From Actinomadura rubrisoli (GTDB lineage Bacteria; Actinomycetota; Actinomycetes; Streptosporangiales; Streptosporangiaceae): a stretch of 64,000 nucleotides of DNA. The stretch lies in assembly GCF_004349215.1 (NCBI RefSeq), contig NZ_SMKU01000004.1, positions 1-64,000 of the forward strand, given 5' to 3'. The notes under the pieces are model-generated. The model did not search any database. It was given only the letters and a program-made list of their open reading frames with translations, and was not told where the DNA came from. A program made the position numbers and the translations under genes. Positions 1 to 8,140 of the stretch are shown here, piece after piece (positions within the stretch are counted from its first letter, which is position 1; each line of letters begins with the position of its first letter).

Positions 1-225
1 CTCCCCGCCGAGGTCACCGCCGCCGACCTCGACGCCGCCGACGCCGGCACCACGATGATGCCCGTCCTGTCCCTCGCCGCCGCCCACGAGGCCGAGGACC
101 GCGAGTTCTGGGGCCGCATCGCCCACCTGGAGGAGGACAAGGAGCTCGCCTTCTGGAACTCCCTGCACGCCGAGGCCGCCGAGTCCGATCCCGTCCTGTA
201 CGCAACCACTCCGGGATTCCGCTAG
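1..225 (+). CDS. C-terminal part of an unidentified protein
   Basis: An open frame runs from the first base to a TAG at 223-225 and gives 74 residues ending YATTPGFR. The start lies outside the window. The segment is acidic and alpha-helical in character (HEAEDREFWGR, HLEEDKELAFW) and I do not recognise the family. Codon third positions are strongly G/C, as in real genes of this genome. It stops 38 bp before the tRNA cluster. Coding status is likely; function is unknown. Confidence 0.6.
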   Translation, partial: LPAEVTAADLDAADAGTTMMPVLSLAAAHEAEDREFWGRIAHLEEDKELAFWNSLHAEAAESDPVLYATTPGFR

Positions 226-263
226 AGTTATTGTGCGCGCCGAGGGGCACCTCGGACCGCCAA

Positions 264-336
264 GCGGACGTGGCTCAGCTGGTAGAGCATCACCTTGCCA
301 AGGTGAGGGTCGCGGGTTCGAATCCCGTCGTCCGCT
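264..336 (+). tRNA. tRNA-Gly (anticodon GCC)
   Basis: Acceptor stem GCGGACG (264-270) pairs perfectly with CGTCCGC (329-335). The D-arm is present, the anticodon stem TCACC/GGTGA encloses the loop TTGCCAA with anticodon GCC, and the T-arm is GCGGGTTCGAATCCCGT. The CCA is not encoded. It is first of three clustered tRNA genes on the same strand. Confidence 0.97.
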
Positions 337-362
337 CTGAGAGGCCGCGACGGCCTCGCTCT

Positions 363-433
363 GGTGGAGTGGCCGAGAGGCGAGGCAACGGCCTGCAAAG
401 CCGTGTACACGGGTTCAAATCCCGTCTCCACCT
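363..433 (+). tRNA. tRNA-Cys (anticodon GCA)
   Basis: Acceptor GGTGGAG (363-369) pairs with CTCCACC (426-432). The anticodon loop CTGCAAA carries GCA, and the T-arm reads ACGGGTTCAAATCCCGT. It lies 26 bp after tRNA-Gly, so co-transcription is likely. Confidence 0.97.
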
Positions 434-447
434 CGCAGTACACGCAA

Positions 448-522
448 GGGCGATTAGCTCAGTGGGAGAGCGCTACCTTGACACGGTAGAGGCCACTGGT
501 TCAATCCCAGTATCGCCCACCA
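448..522 (+). tRNA. tRNA-Val (anticodon GAC)
   Basis: Acceptor GGGCGAT (448-454) pairs with ATCGCCC (512-518). The anticodon loop TTGACAC carries GAC between CTACC and GGTAG. A genomic CCA follows the discriminator A (520-522), unlike the other two tRNAs here. The integrase remnant starts immediately downstream, so this tRNA is a plausible former attachment site. Confidence 0.96.
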
Positions 523-1224
523 CCCACCCACCTTGAGCACATCCAGCACGGCCTTGTGGTGGTACCGCAACCCGTGAGGACCGCACCGAGCACGACCAGC
601 AGAACTCCCTCGCCGGGGCCTAGGTCACCGCCGCAGGCCGGACGCCAGACGCGGCGCCCGAAGCCGGACCGGCGCAGCCACCTCCCCTCCCGGCTGGTGA
701 AGCACCCTGCTCGCGGCGGTGGCCGTCCACGACCTCCTCCAGGTGCCTGCCGAGGACCAGCGGTAGATCGAACCACCGGGCAGCGGCCGCGCTCTTGGGC
801 GGCGCCAACCACATCCGGCCCCCGACCCCGCGCAGGGATCCGATACCGGGATCGACCAACAGGCATCCGTCACCAGTACGGCAACCTTGACCAGCCGTCC
901 GCGGGCCTCGGCGAGGGGTTCGGCGATCCGTATGGCCTTGTTGATCTCGTCGTACTCGTGCGGCTGCCGCCCGACCAGCTCCGACCAGCGGGCGCCGGTG
1001 TAGCCGTCCAGCAGCGCCGGCACGAACCCGCGGTACCCGGTTGACCCAGCCCTGGATCTCCAGGTGGTGGTTGAACGGCCAGTCCTCCCACTGCGGCAGC
1101 AGATGGGTGTCCAGGTGGGATCGGTACTTGGCCTGAGTAGTGATGGCCAGCCGGTGATGGCGCAGCCAGCATTATTGCCGAGCGGCCGTCCGCGTCGGCG
1201 GATCCAGCACCTCTCGAAGATCAC
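523..1224 (-). pseudogene. Degenerate tyrosine recombinase (integrase), tRNA-proximal copy
   Basis: Fragments of an actinomycete phage-type tyrosine integrase can be read on the minus strand in more than one frame. The core stretch DGYTGARWSELVGRQ (about 1000) is the conserved region around the first catalytic Arg. FTSREGRWLRRSGFGRRVW (about 650-710) is the region before the C-terminal His/Arg box, and LRYHHKAVLDVLK (about 535-570) is a decayed copy of the usual 'LRH..K..LDEDG' segment, in another frame. No single frame links them, and the catalytic C-terminal Tyr region is missing where the gene abuts tRNA-Val. A second remnant of the same family lies at 35.45-35.76 kb. This is the usual scar of an integrative element that used a tRNA site; it cannot be active. 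Confidence 0.8.
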
Positions 1225-1225
1225 C

Positions 1226-1620
1226 CGTTGCAGCGGTAGGAATAGGTCTCATAGGAAGCTCATAGGCGCATCTTGATCACGGTGCTCGCTGATGACGGAC
1301 TTACCCGCCCTGCCGGCAAGCCATGGGTGCCCGTGGGTACGGGTGCCCAGCCTCGAATCATCTGAGCGTTGGCAACAATCCAGTGCTCTTCAGAAACCGG
1401 CTTGCCATGCGGGATCGCTGACGGCGTTGTCCGTCTGAGCCCGGTAGGAGCCATTCCGCGAGTTGTCGCTGATCCTATGAGCCGCCGATGCTGTGACCGC
1501 CATGATTTGCGCGGCAAGGTCATGGGAATTGCGTCGTGTGGGCAATTGGCATGCCCCGGGCCCACTGCAACGGTGAGCATAGAGTTTGGTCACAGGCGCA
1601 GGGGGTACGATCGGTCAACC
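1226..1620. other. Non-coding or degenerate stretch upstream of the MFS gene
   Basis: No frame here has recognisable protein similarity, and the G/C third-position pattern fades. It lies between the integrase scar and the MFS transporter and presumably holds that gene's promoter. I see no clear -35/-10 pair or strong inverted repeat. Confidence 0.5.
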
Positions 1621-2826
1621 ATGTCGACCAGTCAGGTGCAGCTCTCTGAGCGTGCAATGGAACGTGCGCGTATCGCAATCGGAGGTGTCTTCTTCCTGGT
1701 TGGCCTCGCCTTTGGGACGTGGGCCGCGCGCATACCCGACTTCAAGCGGGATCTCTCGCTCAGCGACGCCCAACTGGCCGTGGCCTTCGTTTGCCTGGAG
1801 GGCGCCGCGGTCGCCGGGTTGTGGGTCGGAGGAGCGCTGGCGGTCCGCATCGGAAGCGGCCCTGCGGTCCGCTGGTCGATTCCGCTGTTCGCAATGGCCT
1901 TGGCGGTGTTGGGCTTCGTTCCGGGCCTTGGAGCCCTCGGTGCGACCGTGGCCATGTTCGCGTTGGCCAACAGTGTTATCGATGTCGCCATGAACGCGCA
2001 GGGCGTCGTCGTCGAGCGGCGGCTGGGGCGTCCTTTGATGTCCGCCTTCCACGCAATGCACCCGATCGGGGGCATTGTCGGCTCCGCGGTCGGCGCGTTG
2101 GCCGCTCACCAGTCGGTTGACCGGGCATTGCATCTCCCGATGGTCGGGGCGGTCATGCTCGTGCTCTCGTTCGTCATCGGCCCGCGGCTGCTGCCGGGGA
2201 AGGCCGACCGGACGGACGGGGAGAGGTCCGGGGACCGGACGGGGCGGGGCTGGAGCAGGCCGCTGGTCCTCTTCAGCGTGATGGCGTTCTGCATGACGTT
2301 CGCCGACGGGACCGCCAACAACTGGAGCGCGGTGTACCTGAGGGACGTCCTGCATGCCTCACCCGGGGTCGCGGGTGCCGTCGTCACGGCCTTTCTCGCC
2401 GCCATGGCCCTCGGTCGCCTGGTCGGCAACCGGCTGGTCAGACGCTATGGCGCCGTGCGGGTCTTCCGGGTCGCGGCACTGATCGGCGGGCTCGGGCTGG
2501 CGGCCGGCACGGTGACCGATCAGGTGGCCGGGGGCTTCCTTGGATTCGCGGTCTTCGGCATCGGCGCATCAGTGACCTTGCCGCTGACGCTGGCGGCGGC
2601 GGGGGGCCTGCCCGATGTTGACACGGCACGCGCCGTGGCTCGGGTCTCCATGGTCGGCTATGTGGGGTCGTTCGTCGCCCCCGCGCTGGTGGGCGGCCTG
2701 ACGGAGGACGCGGGTCTCCGCGTCGCGTTGCTGCTTCCGGCGGCGCTCGTGCTCGCCACTCTTCCGCTGGCGCACTGCCTCCGTGAGGCCGATTCGGGAC
2801 CCTGTGACGTGCCTGGCGCTCGATAG
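1621..2826 (+). CDS. MFS transporter, YbjJ-like
   Basis: A 401-residue integral membrane protein with about 12 hydrophobic segments. The motif NSVIDVAMNAQGVVVERR followed by LGRPLMSAFHAMHPIGG is typical of the YbjJ-type branch of the major facilitator superfamily, whose substrates are mostly unknown. The ATG at 1621 was chosen because it gives a short cytoplasmic N-terminus before the first membrane span; the frame stays open upstream but that part lacks coding character. It precedes the sugar-nucleotide operon on the same strand, 129 bp away. It could export the cluster product or an intermediate, but position alone does not prove this. Confidence 0.85.
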   Translation: MSTSQVQLSERAMERARIAIGGVFFLVGLAFGTWAARIPDFKRDLSLSDAQLAVAFVCLEGAAVAGLWVGGALAVRIGSGPAVRWSIPLFAMALAVLGFVPGLGALGATVAMFALANSVIDVAMNAQGVVVERRLGRPLMSAFHAMHPIGGIVGSAVGALAAHQSVDRALHLPMVGAVMLVLSFVIGPRLLPGKADRTDGERSGDRTGRGWSRPLVLFSVMAFCMTFADGTANNWSAVYLRDVLHASPGVAGAVVTAFLAAMALGRLVGNRLVRRYGAVRVFRVAALIGGLGLAAGTVTDQVAGGFLGFAVFGIGASVTLPLTLAAAGGLPDVDTARAVARVSMVGYVGSFVAPALVGGLTEDAGLRVALLLPAALVLATLPLAHCLREADSGPCDVPGAR

Positions 2827-2905
2827 GGCCCCCGTGGAGTCCTGACCATAATTGCTCAACACCTGTTTAGGTGACGCTCAGCGAATGTCAGGCGACGGTT
2901 GCTCA

Positions 2906-2917
2906 TACGAATTCGTA
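2906..2917. promoter_or_regulatory. 12-bp perfect palindrome in the operon leader
   Basis: TACGAATTCGTA lies 38 bp before the GTG that opens the sugar-nucleotide operon. A small hairpin-forming repeat, CACCT-GTTT-AGGTG (2860-2873), lies just upstream. The A/T-rich palindrome stands out from its surroundings and could be an operator; a chance palindrome cannot be excluded. Confidence 0.3.
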
Positions 2918-2955
2918 CTGTGGCGCTTGAAGGGAGAACATCGAAAGGGGCAGGT

Positions 2956-3636
2956 GTGAGCAGAACCCCGGTCGGAGCTGTCCTCTTTGATTTCCACCAG
3001 ACGCTCTTTCAGGTGGAGGCCGGTGAGTCCTGGATCGGTGCGGCCTGCACTGGCATCGGACGCGATACGGCCCTGCCCGAGATCGAGACCCTGCTGACCC
3101 AGGTCAATGCGGCCAGAGAATTTCCCGATGTCGTCGAGGGGCAGAAGGGCCGGGACCGGTCTCCGGAGGCGCACCGCAGCGCGACGCTTTTCTGGCTGCA
3201 TGCGGGCGGCGTGGACGAGCAGCTGGCCGACGCGCTTTACGAACGACTGCTGGATCCCAGCGGCTGGCACCCTTACCGCGACACCGCCGCCACGCTTGCC
3301 GAACTCTCCAGGATCGGTGTCCCGGTCGGCGTCATCAGCAACACCGGTTGGGATCTGCGGAAAACCTTCGAACACTATGGCTTGGCCGGCCATGTCAAAT
3401 CCTTCACGCTGTCGTGCGAGCACGGAATGGAGAAGCCTGATCCGGACTTCTTCCGGCTGGCCTGCGCGGAACTGTCATCTCCTCCCGAAGAGACCTTGAT
3501 GGTCGGGGACAACCCGTTGAGCGACGGGGGTGCGGTCGCGGCCGGAATGATGTGTCACCTGTTTCCGCCGGCGCCGCCACATGCCTCACGCGGCCTGTGG
3601 ACGATCCTGCGTCTCGTCGATCCTTGGACGGAATGA
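2956..3636 (+). CDS. HAD-superfamily hydrolase
   Basis: A 226-residue HAD-like phosphatase. Motif I is VLFDFHQTLF (residues 9-18), with the nucleophile Asp12; the usual second Asp (general acid/base) is His14 here. Motif II VISNTG, motif III in KPDPDFF and motif IV MVGDNPLSDG are all present. GTG 2956 was chosen because AAAGGGG lies 5 nt upstream. The stop overlaps the next ATG (ATGA at 3633), so the two genes are translationally coupled. In this setting it may dephosphorylate a sugar phosphate, but a dedicated GmhB-like phosphatase exists at 13661 and the His replacement leaves activity open. Confidence 0.85.
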   Translation: MSRTPVGAVLFDFHQTLFQVEAGESWIGAACTGIGRDTALPEIETLLTQVNAAREFPDVVEGQKGRDRSPEAHRSATLFWLHAGGVDEQLADALYERLLDPSGWHPYRDTAATLAELSRIGVPVGVISNTGWDLRKTFEHYGLAGHVKSFTLSCEHGMEKPDPDFFRLACAELSSPPEETLMVGDNPLSDGGAVAAGMMCHLFPPAPPHASRGLWTILRLVDPWTE

Positions 3637-4352
3637 TGCAGGTCGCCATCATCGCCGGTGGGGCGGCGACGCGGATGGGGCCGCTCACCCGTCAGCGCCC
3701 GAAGGCATTGCTGCCGGTCGCGGGCCGTCCCTTCCTCTCCTGGGTCCTGGACCTCCTTGAGTCCTGCGAAGCCGTCACATCCGTCCACCTCTGCCTCGGA
3801 CGGCATGCGGATCAGATCGAAAGGTTCATCGCGGAGCGGCCGGCAGGCAGGCTCCCCCTCACGAGTACTGCCGAAGCCACTCCGCTGGGAACGGCCGGGT
3901 GCCTCCGCCTGGCCCTTCCCCGCTTGGACACGCGCTTCCTCGTCCTACTGGGAGACACCTATACACCTGTCGATTTCGGTGCGATCACGCATGCCCATGA
4001 GACCTCTCGGAAGCCGGCGCTGATGGCCGTCTACCGCAACGGAGACGCGCTTGAGCGCAGCAACATACGGATCCATGAGGGCCGGGTGGTCGAGTACGAC
4101 AAGTCGGCCGAGGCCGGGACGTATGAGCATGTGGACTACGGCGTCGCCGTGCTGGAACGAGGCTTGGTCGATGCGCTGCCACCCGGTCGCCCCAGCGACC
4201 TGGGCGAGATCTTCCGGCCTCTGATCGCCCGTGGCGATCTCGCGGCCTTCGAGGTCGGGACCCGGTTCTTCGAGATCGGCTCGCTGTCCGGCTACCGGGA
4301 GTTCGACGAACTGGTCTCGGCAGGGCGGCTCGCGCGGCAAGGGGTGAGATGA
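3633..4352 (+). CDS. Sugar-1-phosphate nucleotidyltransferase (HddC-like)
   Basis: A 239-residue NTP_transferase protein. It has the signature IIAGGAATRMGPLTRQRPKA (residues 5-24), with the nucleotide-binding GG and the catalytic Arg/Lys, then PLGTAGCLRLAL and the metal-binding LLGDTY. Length and lack of a C-terminal beta-helix match D-glycero-D-manno-heptose-1-phosphate guanylyltransferase (HddC) and short mannose-1-P guanylyltransferases. The heptose kinase, isomerase and 7-phosphatase at 12-14 kb make activation of heptose-1-P the best reading, but the nucleotide (GDP or ADP) and sugar cannot be read from sequence. ATG 3633 overlaps the preceding stop. Confidence 0.85.
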   Translation: MMQVAIIAGGAATRMGPLTRQRPKALLPVAGRPFLSWVLDLLESCEAVTSVHLCLGRHADQIERFIAERPAGRLPLTSTAEATPLGTAGCLRLALPRLDTRFLVLLGDTYTPVDFGAITHAHETSRKPALMAVYRNGDALERSNIRIHEGRVVEYDKSAEAGTYEHVDYGVAVLERGLVDALPPGRPSDLGEIFRPLIARGDLAAFEVGTRFFEIGSLSGYREFDELVSAGRLARQGVR

Positions 4353-5189
4353 GTGGCGGACCCGTTCGTGCTCATCGTCGGCGCGGAGCGATCGGGGACC
4401 ACGGTGCTGCGGGGCATGCTCGACTGCCACTCGGAGCTGGCCGTCCTCTACGAGTCGCACGTCGTGACCGAGCTGGATGCGGCGTTCGTCCGCCGCGACG
4501 ACGGGACCCTCAACGTCGACGCGTTCGCCAAGGCATTCATCGAGCACCGGTGGTTCAAGCGCTGGGAGCTCTCGGAGAACGAGGTGGTGACGGGACTGCG
4601 CGCGGCTGACCCGATCTTCTACGCCGACGCGATCCGGTCCTTGTTCGCGTTGTACGCCCGGCTGCGCGGCAAGCGCCTGTATGGAGACAAGTCTCCCTCC
4701 TACATATTCCGCATGACCCATATCGCGGAAAGGTTCCCCGAGGCTCGTTTCGTCCACCTCGTCCGAGACGGCAGGGACGCAGCGCGCTCTCTGCAACAGG
4801 CGCCGTGGGGGCCGGACGACTTCGCCGGCGCGGTCCGCTACTGGCGGGATTGGCTTGAGGCCGGTCTCAGGGCGGGCCACCGCCTGGGCCCACAGCGATA
4901 CATGGAGTCGCGATATGAGCGGCTCGTCGCCGAACCGGAGGAGACGCTGAGCGAGATCTGCGAGTTCCTGGGGCTGAACTACGAGTCCCGCATGCTGGGT
5001 TTTCACCGGCGTGCGGACGAGGTTCTGCGCCACGAGCGACCGCGGTACCACGAGCACCTCGCTGAACCCCTTCGAGGGGACATTCGTGACTGGCGACGGG
5101 ACCTCGACGACGGTGACCTCAGAACGTTCGAGCGACTCGCCGGAGAGGTGAACCGGAGCCTCGGCTACCAAGGAGGCGTGGGCCGGTGA
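4353..5189 (+). CDS. PAPS-dependent sulfotransferase
   Basis: A 278-residue sulfotransferase-family protein. The 5'-phosphosulfate loop is VGAERSGTTVLRG (residues 9-21). The 3'-phosphate-binding motif is FVHLVRDGRDAARS (133-146). GDKSPSYIFR (111-120) is the usual 'EKTP/DKSP' element of bacterial carbohydrate and small-molecule sulfotransferases. The start is GTG, directly after the previous TGA. It transfers sulfate from PAPS to a hydroxyl or amine, so the product of this cluster is probably sulfated. No PAPS-synthesis genes are in the window, so PAPS must come from the core sulfate pathway. Confidence 0.88.
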   Translation: MADPFVLIVGAERSGTTVLRGMLDCHSELAVLYESHVVTELDAAFVRRDDGTLNVDAFAKAFIEHRWFKRWELSENEVVTGLRAADPIFYADAIRSLFALYARLRGKRLYGDKSPSYIFRMTHIAERFPEARFVHLVRDGRDAARSLQQAPWGPDDFAGAVRYWRDWLEAGLRAGHRLGPQRYMESRYERLVAEPEETLSEICEFLGLNYESRMLGFHRRADEVLRHERPRYHEHLAEPLRGDIRDWRRDLDDGDLRTFERLAGEVNRSLGYQGGVGR

Positions 5190-6163
5190 CCATCAGATGG
5201 GGCATCCTGGGCTGCGGTGAAGCGGCCGAGGTCAAGAGCGGGCCGGCCCTGCGGCAAGTGTCCGGCAGTCAAGTGACGGCGGTCATGCGGCGGGACACGT
5301 CGAAAGCCGAAGACTACGCGCGCCGTCACGGAGTGGGCAGATGGCACGGCGACGCCGGCGCGCTCATCGGGGACGGCGATGTGGACGCGGTCTACCTGGC
5401 CACGCCGCCTCACATGCACCTCGAATACGGTCTGGAGGTCTGCGCGGCGGGCAAGCCCCTCCTGGTCGAGCGGCCCATGGGCCGCAACGAGGAGGAGGCG
5501 GCAGCGCTCGCGGGGGCCTTCGAAGCCGCGCGCCTGCCGTTGTTCGCCGCCTACTACCGGCGGGCCCTGCCACGTTTCGCCAAGGCGAAAGAGATCATCG
5601 ACGCGGGCGTCCTCGGAACCGTGACGAGCGTGCACTACCGGCTCTGCCATCCGAGGCTGCACTGGGCCCCCGACCCCGCCACGGAGTGGCGGGTGCGCCC
5701 AGAAGTGTCCGGCGGTGGGTTCTTCGTGGACTTCGGGTGCCACGTGGTCGACCTGGTGGACTTCCTGTGCGGCCCGATCGACGAGGTGTCCGGACACGTC
5801 CGCTCCGGGCCGGGCGGGCTGCCTGAGGGTGACGTCGTGATGTCCTTCCGGACGGCTTCAGGTGTCCTTGGTGCGGGAGCTTGGTGCTTCGCCACCGGCA
5901 TGCGTGACGACGCTCTCGACATCGTCGGCACCCGAGGCAGGATGCGGCTCCGGATCTACTGGAACCACCGGATCGAACTGGACGGCGACTTCGGTTCCCG
6001 CCGCCTCTCCTGCCCGGATCCACCGCACGTGTACACGCCGTTCGTCGAGGAGATCGTCTCAGCGCTCGCAGACCGGCCGACCCCGGTGGGCTCCGCCGCC
6101 GCCGCGGTACGGGCGAACAGGGTGATGGACACCGTGCTCGGACGCAAGGCGGAGGTGCGGTGA
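5186..6163 (+). CDS. Gfo/Idh/MocA-family oxidoreductase, ERP variant
   Basis: A 325-residue NAD(P)-dependent dehydrogenase of the Gfo/Idh/MocA family. N-terminal Rossmann fold WGILGCGEAAEV (residues 5-16); C-terminal alpha/beta domain with GGGFFVDFGCHVVDL containing the usual Asp/His pair. The family's catalytic EKP motif reads E95-R96-P97 in VERPMGRN, so the lysine expected to help hydride transfer is arginine. GTG 5186 overlaps the sulfotransferase stop (GTGA). It most likely oxidises, reduces or epimerises a sugar or cyclitol. The paralogue at 7058 keeps EKP, so one of the pair may have a changed role. Confidence 0.88.
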   Translation: MTIRWGILGCGEAAEVKSGPALRQVSGSQVTAVMRRDTSKAEDYARRHGVGRWHGDAGALIGDGDVDAVYLATPPHMHLEYGLEVCAAGKPLLVERPMGRNEEEAAALAGAFEAARLPLFAAYYRRALPRFAKAKEIIDAGVLGTVTSVHYRLCHPRLHWAPDPATEWRVRPEVSGGGFFVDFGCHVVDLVDFLCGPIDEVSGHVRSGPGGLPEGDVVMSFRTASGVLGAGAWCFATGMRDDALDIVGTRGRMRLRIYWNHRIELDGDFGSRRLSCPDPPHVYTPFVEEIVSALADRPTPVGSAAAAVRANRVMDTVLGRKAEVR

Positions 6164-7065
6164 TGGAACGTGTGCTGGTCACCGGAGCAGCGACCCTGGT
6201 GGGTCGCCGTCTTGTGGAGTATCTACGGAGGCGGGCCTTCTGGGTCCGCGCCGTCGACCACCGGGAATATGCCGGGCCCGCCAACGAGACCGTCCGGCTG
6301 GAGCCGACCGATTTCGAGGGCGCCCGGGAGATAACCGCCGGGGTCGGGCACGTGTACGCGCTGGACGGTCCGATGGCTCGTGAGAGACCGCCGGACGGCC
6401 GGGCACACGAGCAGGGCTCCGCCGGAGGGCCCGAACTCGAGATCGAATGGACGGAGAACCTGGCCGCGGCGGCGGCGAAGGCCGGCGTTCACCGCTACCT
6501 GTATGCGGCGCCGGGTTGCGTCCACCATGAGCCTGGCCCCGATCACCCGTGCTGCGCGGCCCAGCGGGAGTCCACCCGGCTACTTCAAGATCTTGAAAGG
6601 CGCACGGGAATGGAGTCACGGGTCGCGTTGCCGGCGAATGTCTACGGTCGTTGGAAGGCAGCCGGCGAAGCCGCAGCCTCGCCGGTGCACGAACTGGCCC
6701 TCATGGCGGCCGGGGTACCGGCGTCCCCGAACGGGGTCTTCGACGTGGGGACCGACGCCGCGACCGCCTTCTGCGCGCTGGAGGACTGCGTCGACGGGCT
6801 GTACCTGCTGATGCGGTCCAACCATCGGGCCCCGCTGTTGATCGCGTCCACCGAACGCGCCTCTCTCGGCGAGGTGACCGCGATCCTCGCCCGCATGTCC
6901 GAGCGGCCGCTGCCGATCACGGAGTCGGAGCGTGGCCGGGTCTTCCCTGCCCCCGCCCCCGACGACGAGATCCGGACTCGGCTCGGCTGGCTGCCGCCCA
7001 CGCCCCTGGCGGCCGGTCTGGCGGACCTTTACGCGCATGCGCTGGAGGCGGGATCCCATGGTTGA
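6163..7065 (+). CDS. NAD-dependent epimerase/dehydratase-like protein (divergent SDR)
   Basis: About 300 residues with an extended-SDR N-terminus, RVLVTGAATLVGRRLVEYL. The glycine motif is TGAATLVG, lacking the middle Gly of TGAxGxxG. The region where active SDRs have a Ser and YxxxK reads YAAPGCVHHEP ... CCAAQRESTRLL, and I find no YxxxK. Nucleotide binding or a structural role is possible; ordinary epimerase chemistry is doubtful. ATG 6163 has GGAGG 7 nt upstream and overlaps the preceding TGA; an in-frame GTG at 6160 is an alternative. It sits between two Gfo/Idh dehydrogenases. Confidence 0.78.
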   Translation: MERVLVTGAATLVGRRLVEYLRRRAFWVRAVDHREYAGPANETVRLEPTDFEGAREITAGVGHVYALDGPMARERPPDGRAHEQGSAGGPELEIEWTENLAAAAAKAGVHRYLYAAPGCVHHEPGPDHPCCAAQRESTRLLQDLERRTGMESRVALPANVYGRWKAAGEAAASPVHELALMAAGVPASPNGVFDVGTDAATAFCALEDCVDGLYLLMRSNHRAPLLIASTERASLGEVTAILARMSERPLPITESERGRVFPAPAPDDEIRTRLGWLPPTPLAAGLADLYAHALEAGSHG

Positions 7066-8140
7066 CGAGCCCATGGTTGACAAGCCGGTGGTGAGATTGG
7101 GAGTGGTGGGTTTCGGCCGCCACTTCCGCCGGTACCTGTTGCCCAACGTGATCGCCGAGCCACGGCTGTCGATCCGCAAGATCGCTGAGCTCGATCCCGG
7201 ACTCCGCGCCGAGGCGGGATGCCGATTCCCCGGTGTCCGGCTCGTGGAGCGGGCAGAGCAGGTCTTCGGCGACCCCGAGGTGGACGCGGTGCTCATCAGT
7301 ACGACTCCCGCGACGCACGTGCCGCTCGCGGAGGCGGCCGTCCGTTCGGGCAAACACGTCTTCGTGGAGAAGCCGCTCGGGACGTCGGCAGCACCGGTGC
7401 GGAGGCTCGCCGAGGTCGGCGCCGAGCACGGGTGCGCGGTCATGAGCGGCCTCATGTGGCGCCGGGCCCCGGTCACTCAGGTCGTCCGGGAATGGCTGGC
7501 CGGGCGGGGAGCCCATACCCGGCTGCTGAACATGACCGTCACGCTGCCCTTCATCGACCTCAAACCATCCTGGCGTGGCGACTGGGGCCTGTCGCTCCGG
7601 GAGAACGCCTACTACGACGGCTTCATTCACCCCATCGATTGGGCGTCCTCCATGCTGGGCCCGATCGGCGAGGCGCATGCGCGGGAACTCGACACCGGCG
7701 ACGGCCGGCTGGCGGTGCACCTGTGGATCGAGGGCGCCGCTCGTGATCGGGCCGGCGCGGTCACGCTGGTGACGGGGTCGGACGCCTACGATGTGACGGC
7801 GTTGGGGCATGCCTCCGATGGGTCGTTGTGGCAGATGGACACCATGCAGCGAGTCACCGTCACCGCCCAGCCCACGTGGACCGGCACCCCCGGAGGCATC
7901 CGAGATCGGACGACCCGTTGCTGGGAGCCAGGCCAGCTCTACCGGGGCTGGGGACGGTACGGGTACGCGGAGGAGTTCGCGGCCTTCGCCGAGTCCGTCA
8001 CTTCGGACGCCCCGACGGAAGGAACCGACCTCGACGACGTCGCCCGTACCTACGACGTCATCGAGGCGGTGATGCGGTCGGTGGCCGAGCGCACGACCGT
8101 CCAGGTGCCGGAACCAGTCCCCCGACGGCTGCCCGGCTGA
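7058..8140 (+). CDS. Gfo/Idh/MocA-family oxidoreductase
   Basis: A 360-residue dehydrogenase. Rossmann motif LGVVGFGRHFRRYLL (residues 14-28) and intact catalytic motif E104-K105-P106 in VFVEKPLGTS; YYDGFIHPIDW supplies the second-domain His. The gene overlaps the preceding stop by 8 bp, with GGAGG upstream of ATG 7058. Its first ten codons are a near-duplicate (ATGGTTGACGAGCCC then ATGGTTGACAAGCCG), so there are two in-frame ATG starts 15 nt apart. Likely role: NAD(P)-dependent redox step on a sugar intermediate, possibly opposite in direction to the ERP paralogue. Confidence 0.88.
   Translation: MVDEPMVDKPVVRLGVVGFGRHFRRYLLPNVIAEPRLSIRKIAELDPGLRAEAGCRFPGVRLVERAEQVFGDPEVDAVLISTTPATHVPLAEAAVRSGKHVFVEKPLGTSAAPVRRLAEVGAEHGCAVMSGLMWRRAPVTQVVREWLAGRGAHTRLLNMTVTLPFIDLKPSWRGDWGLSLRENAYYDGFIHPIDWASSMLGPIGEAHARELDTGDGRLAVHLWIEGAARDRAGAVTLVTGSDAYDVTALGHASDGSLWQMDTMQRVTVTAQPTWTGTPGGIRDRTTRCWEPGQLYRGWGRYGYAEEFAAFAESVTSDAPTEGTDLDDVARTYDVIEAVMRSVAERTTVQVPEPVPRRLPG

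Noticed and set aside
448-522. tRNA-Val 3' end as a still-functional attachment site with a visible direct repeat
   Set aside because: By eye I found no copy of its 3' end near 28-36 kb, so I report only the integrase scars and leave the att repeat unproven.
3945-5171. 408-residue minus-strand frame opposite the nucleotidyltransferase and sulfotransferase
   Set aside because: Both plus-strand genes show complete catalytic motifs and coupled starts; the minus frame is a mirror reading.
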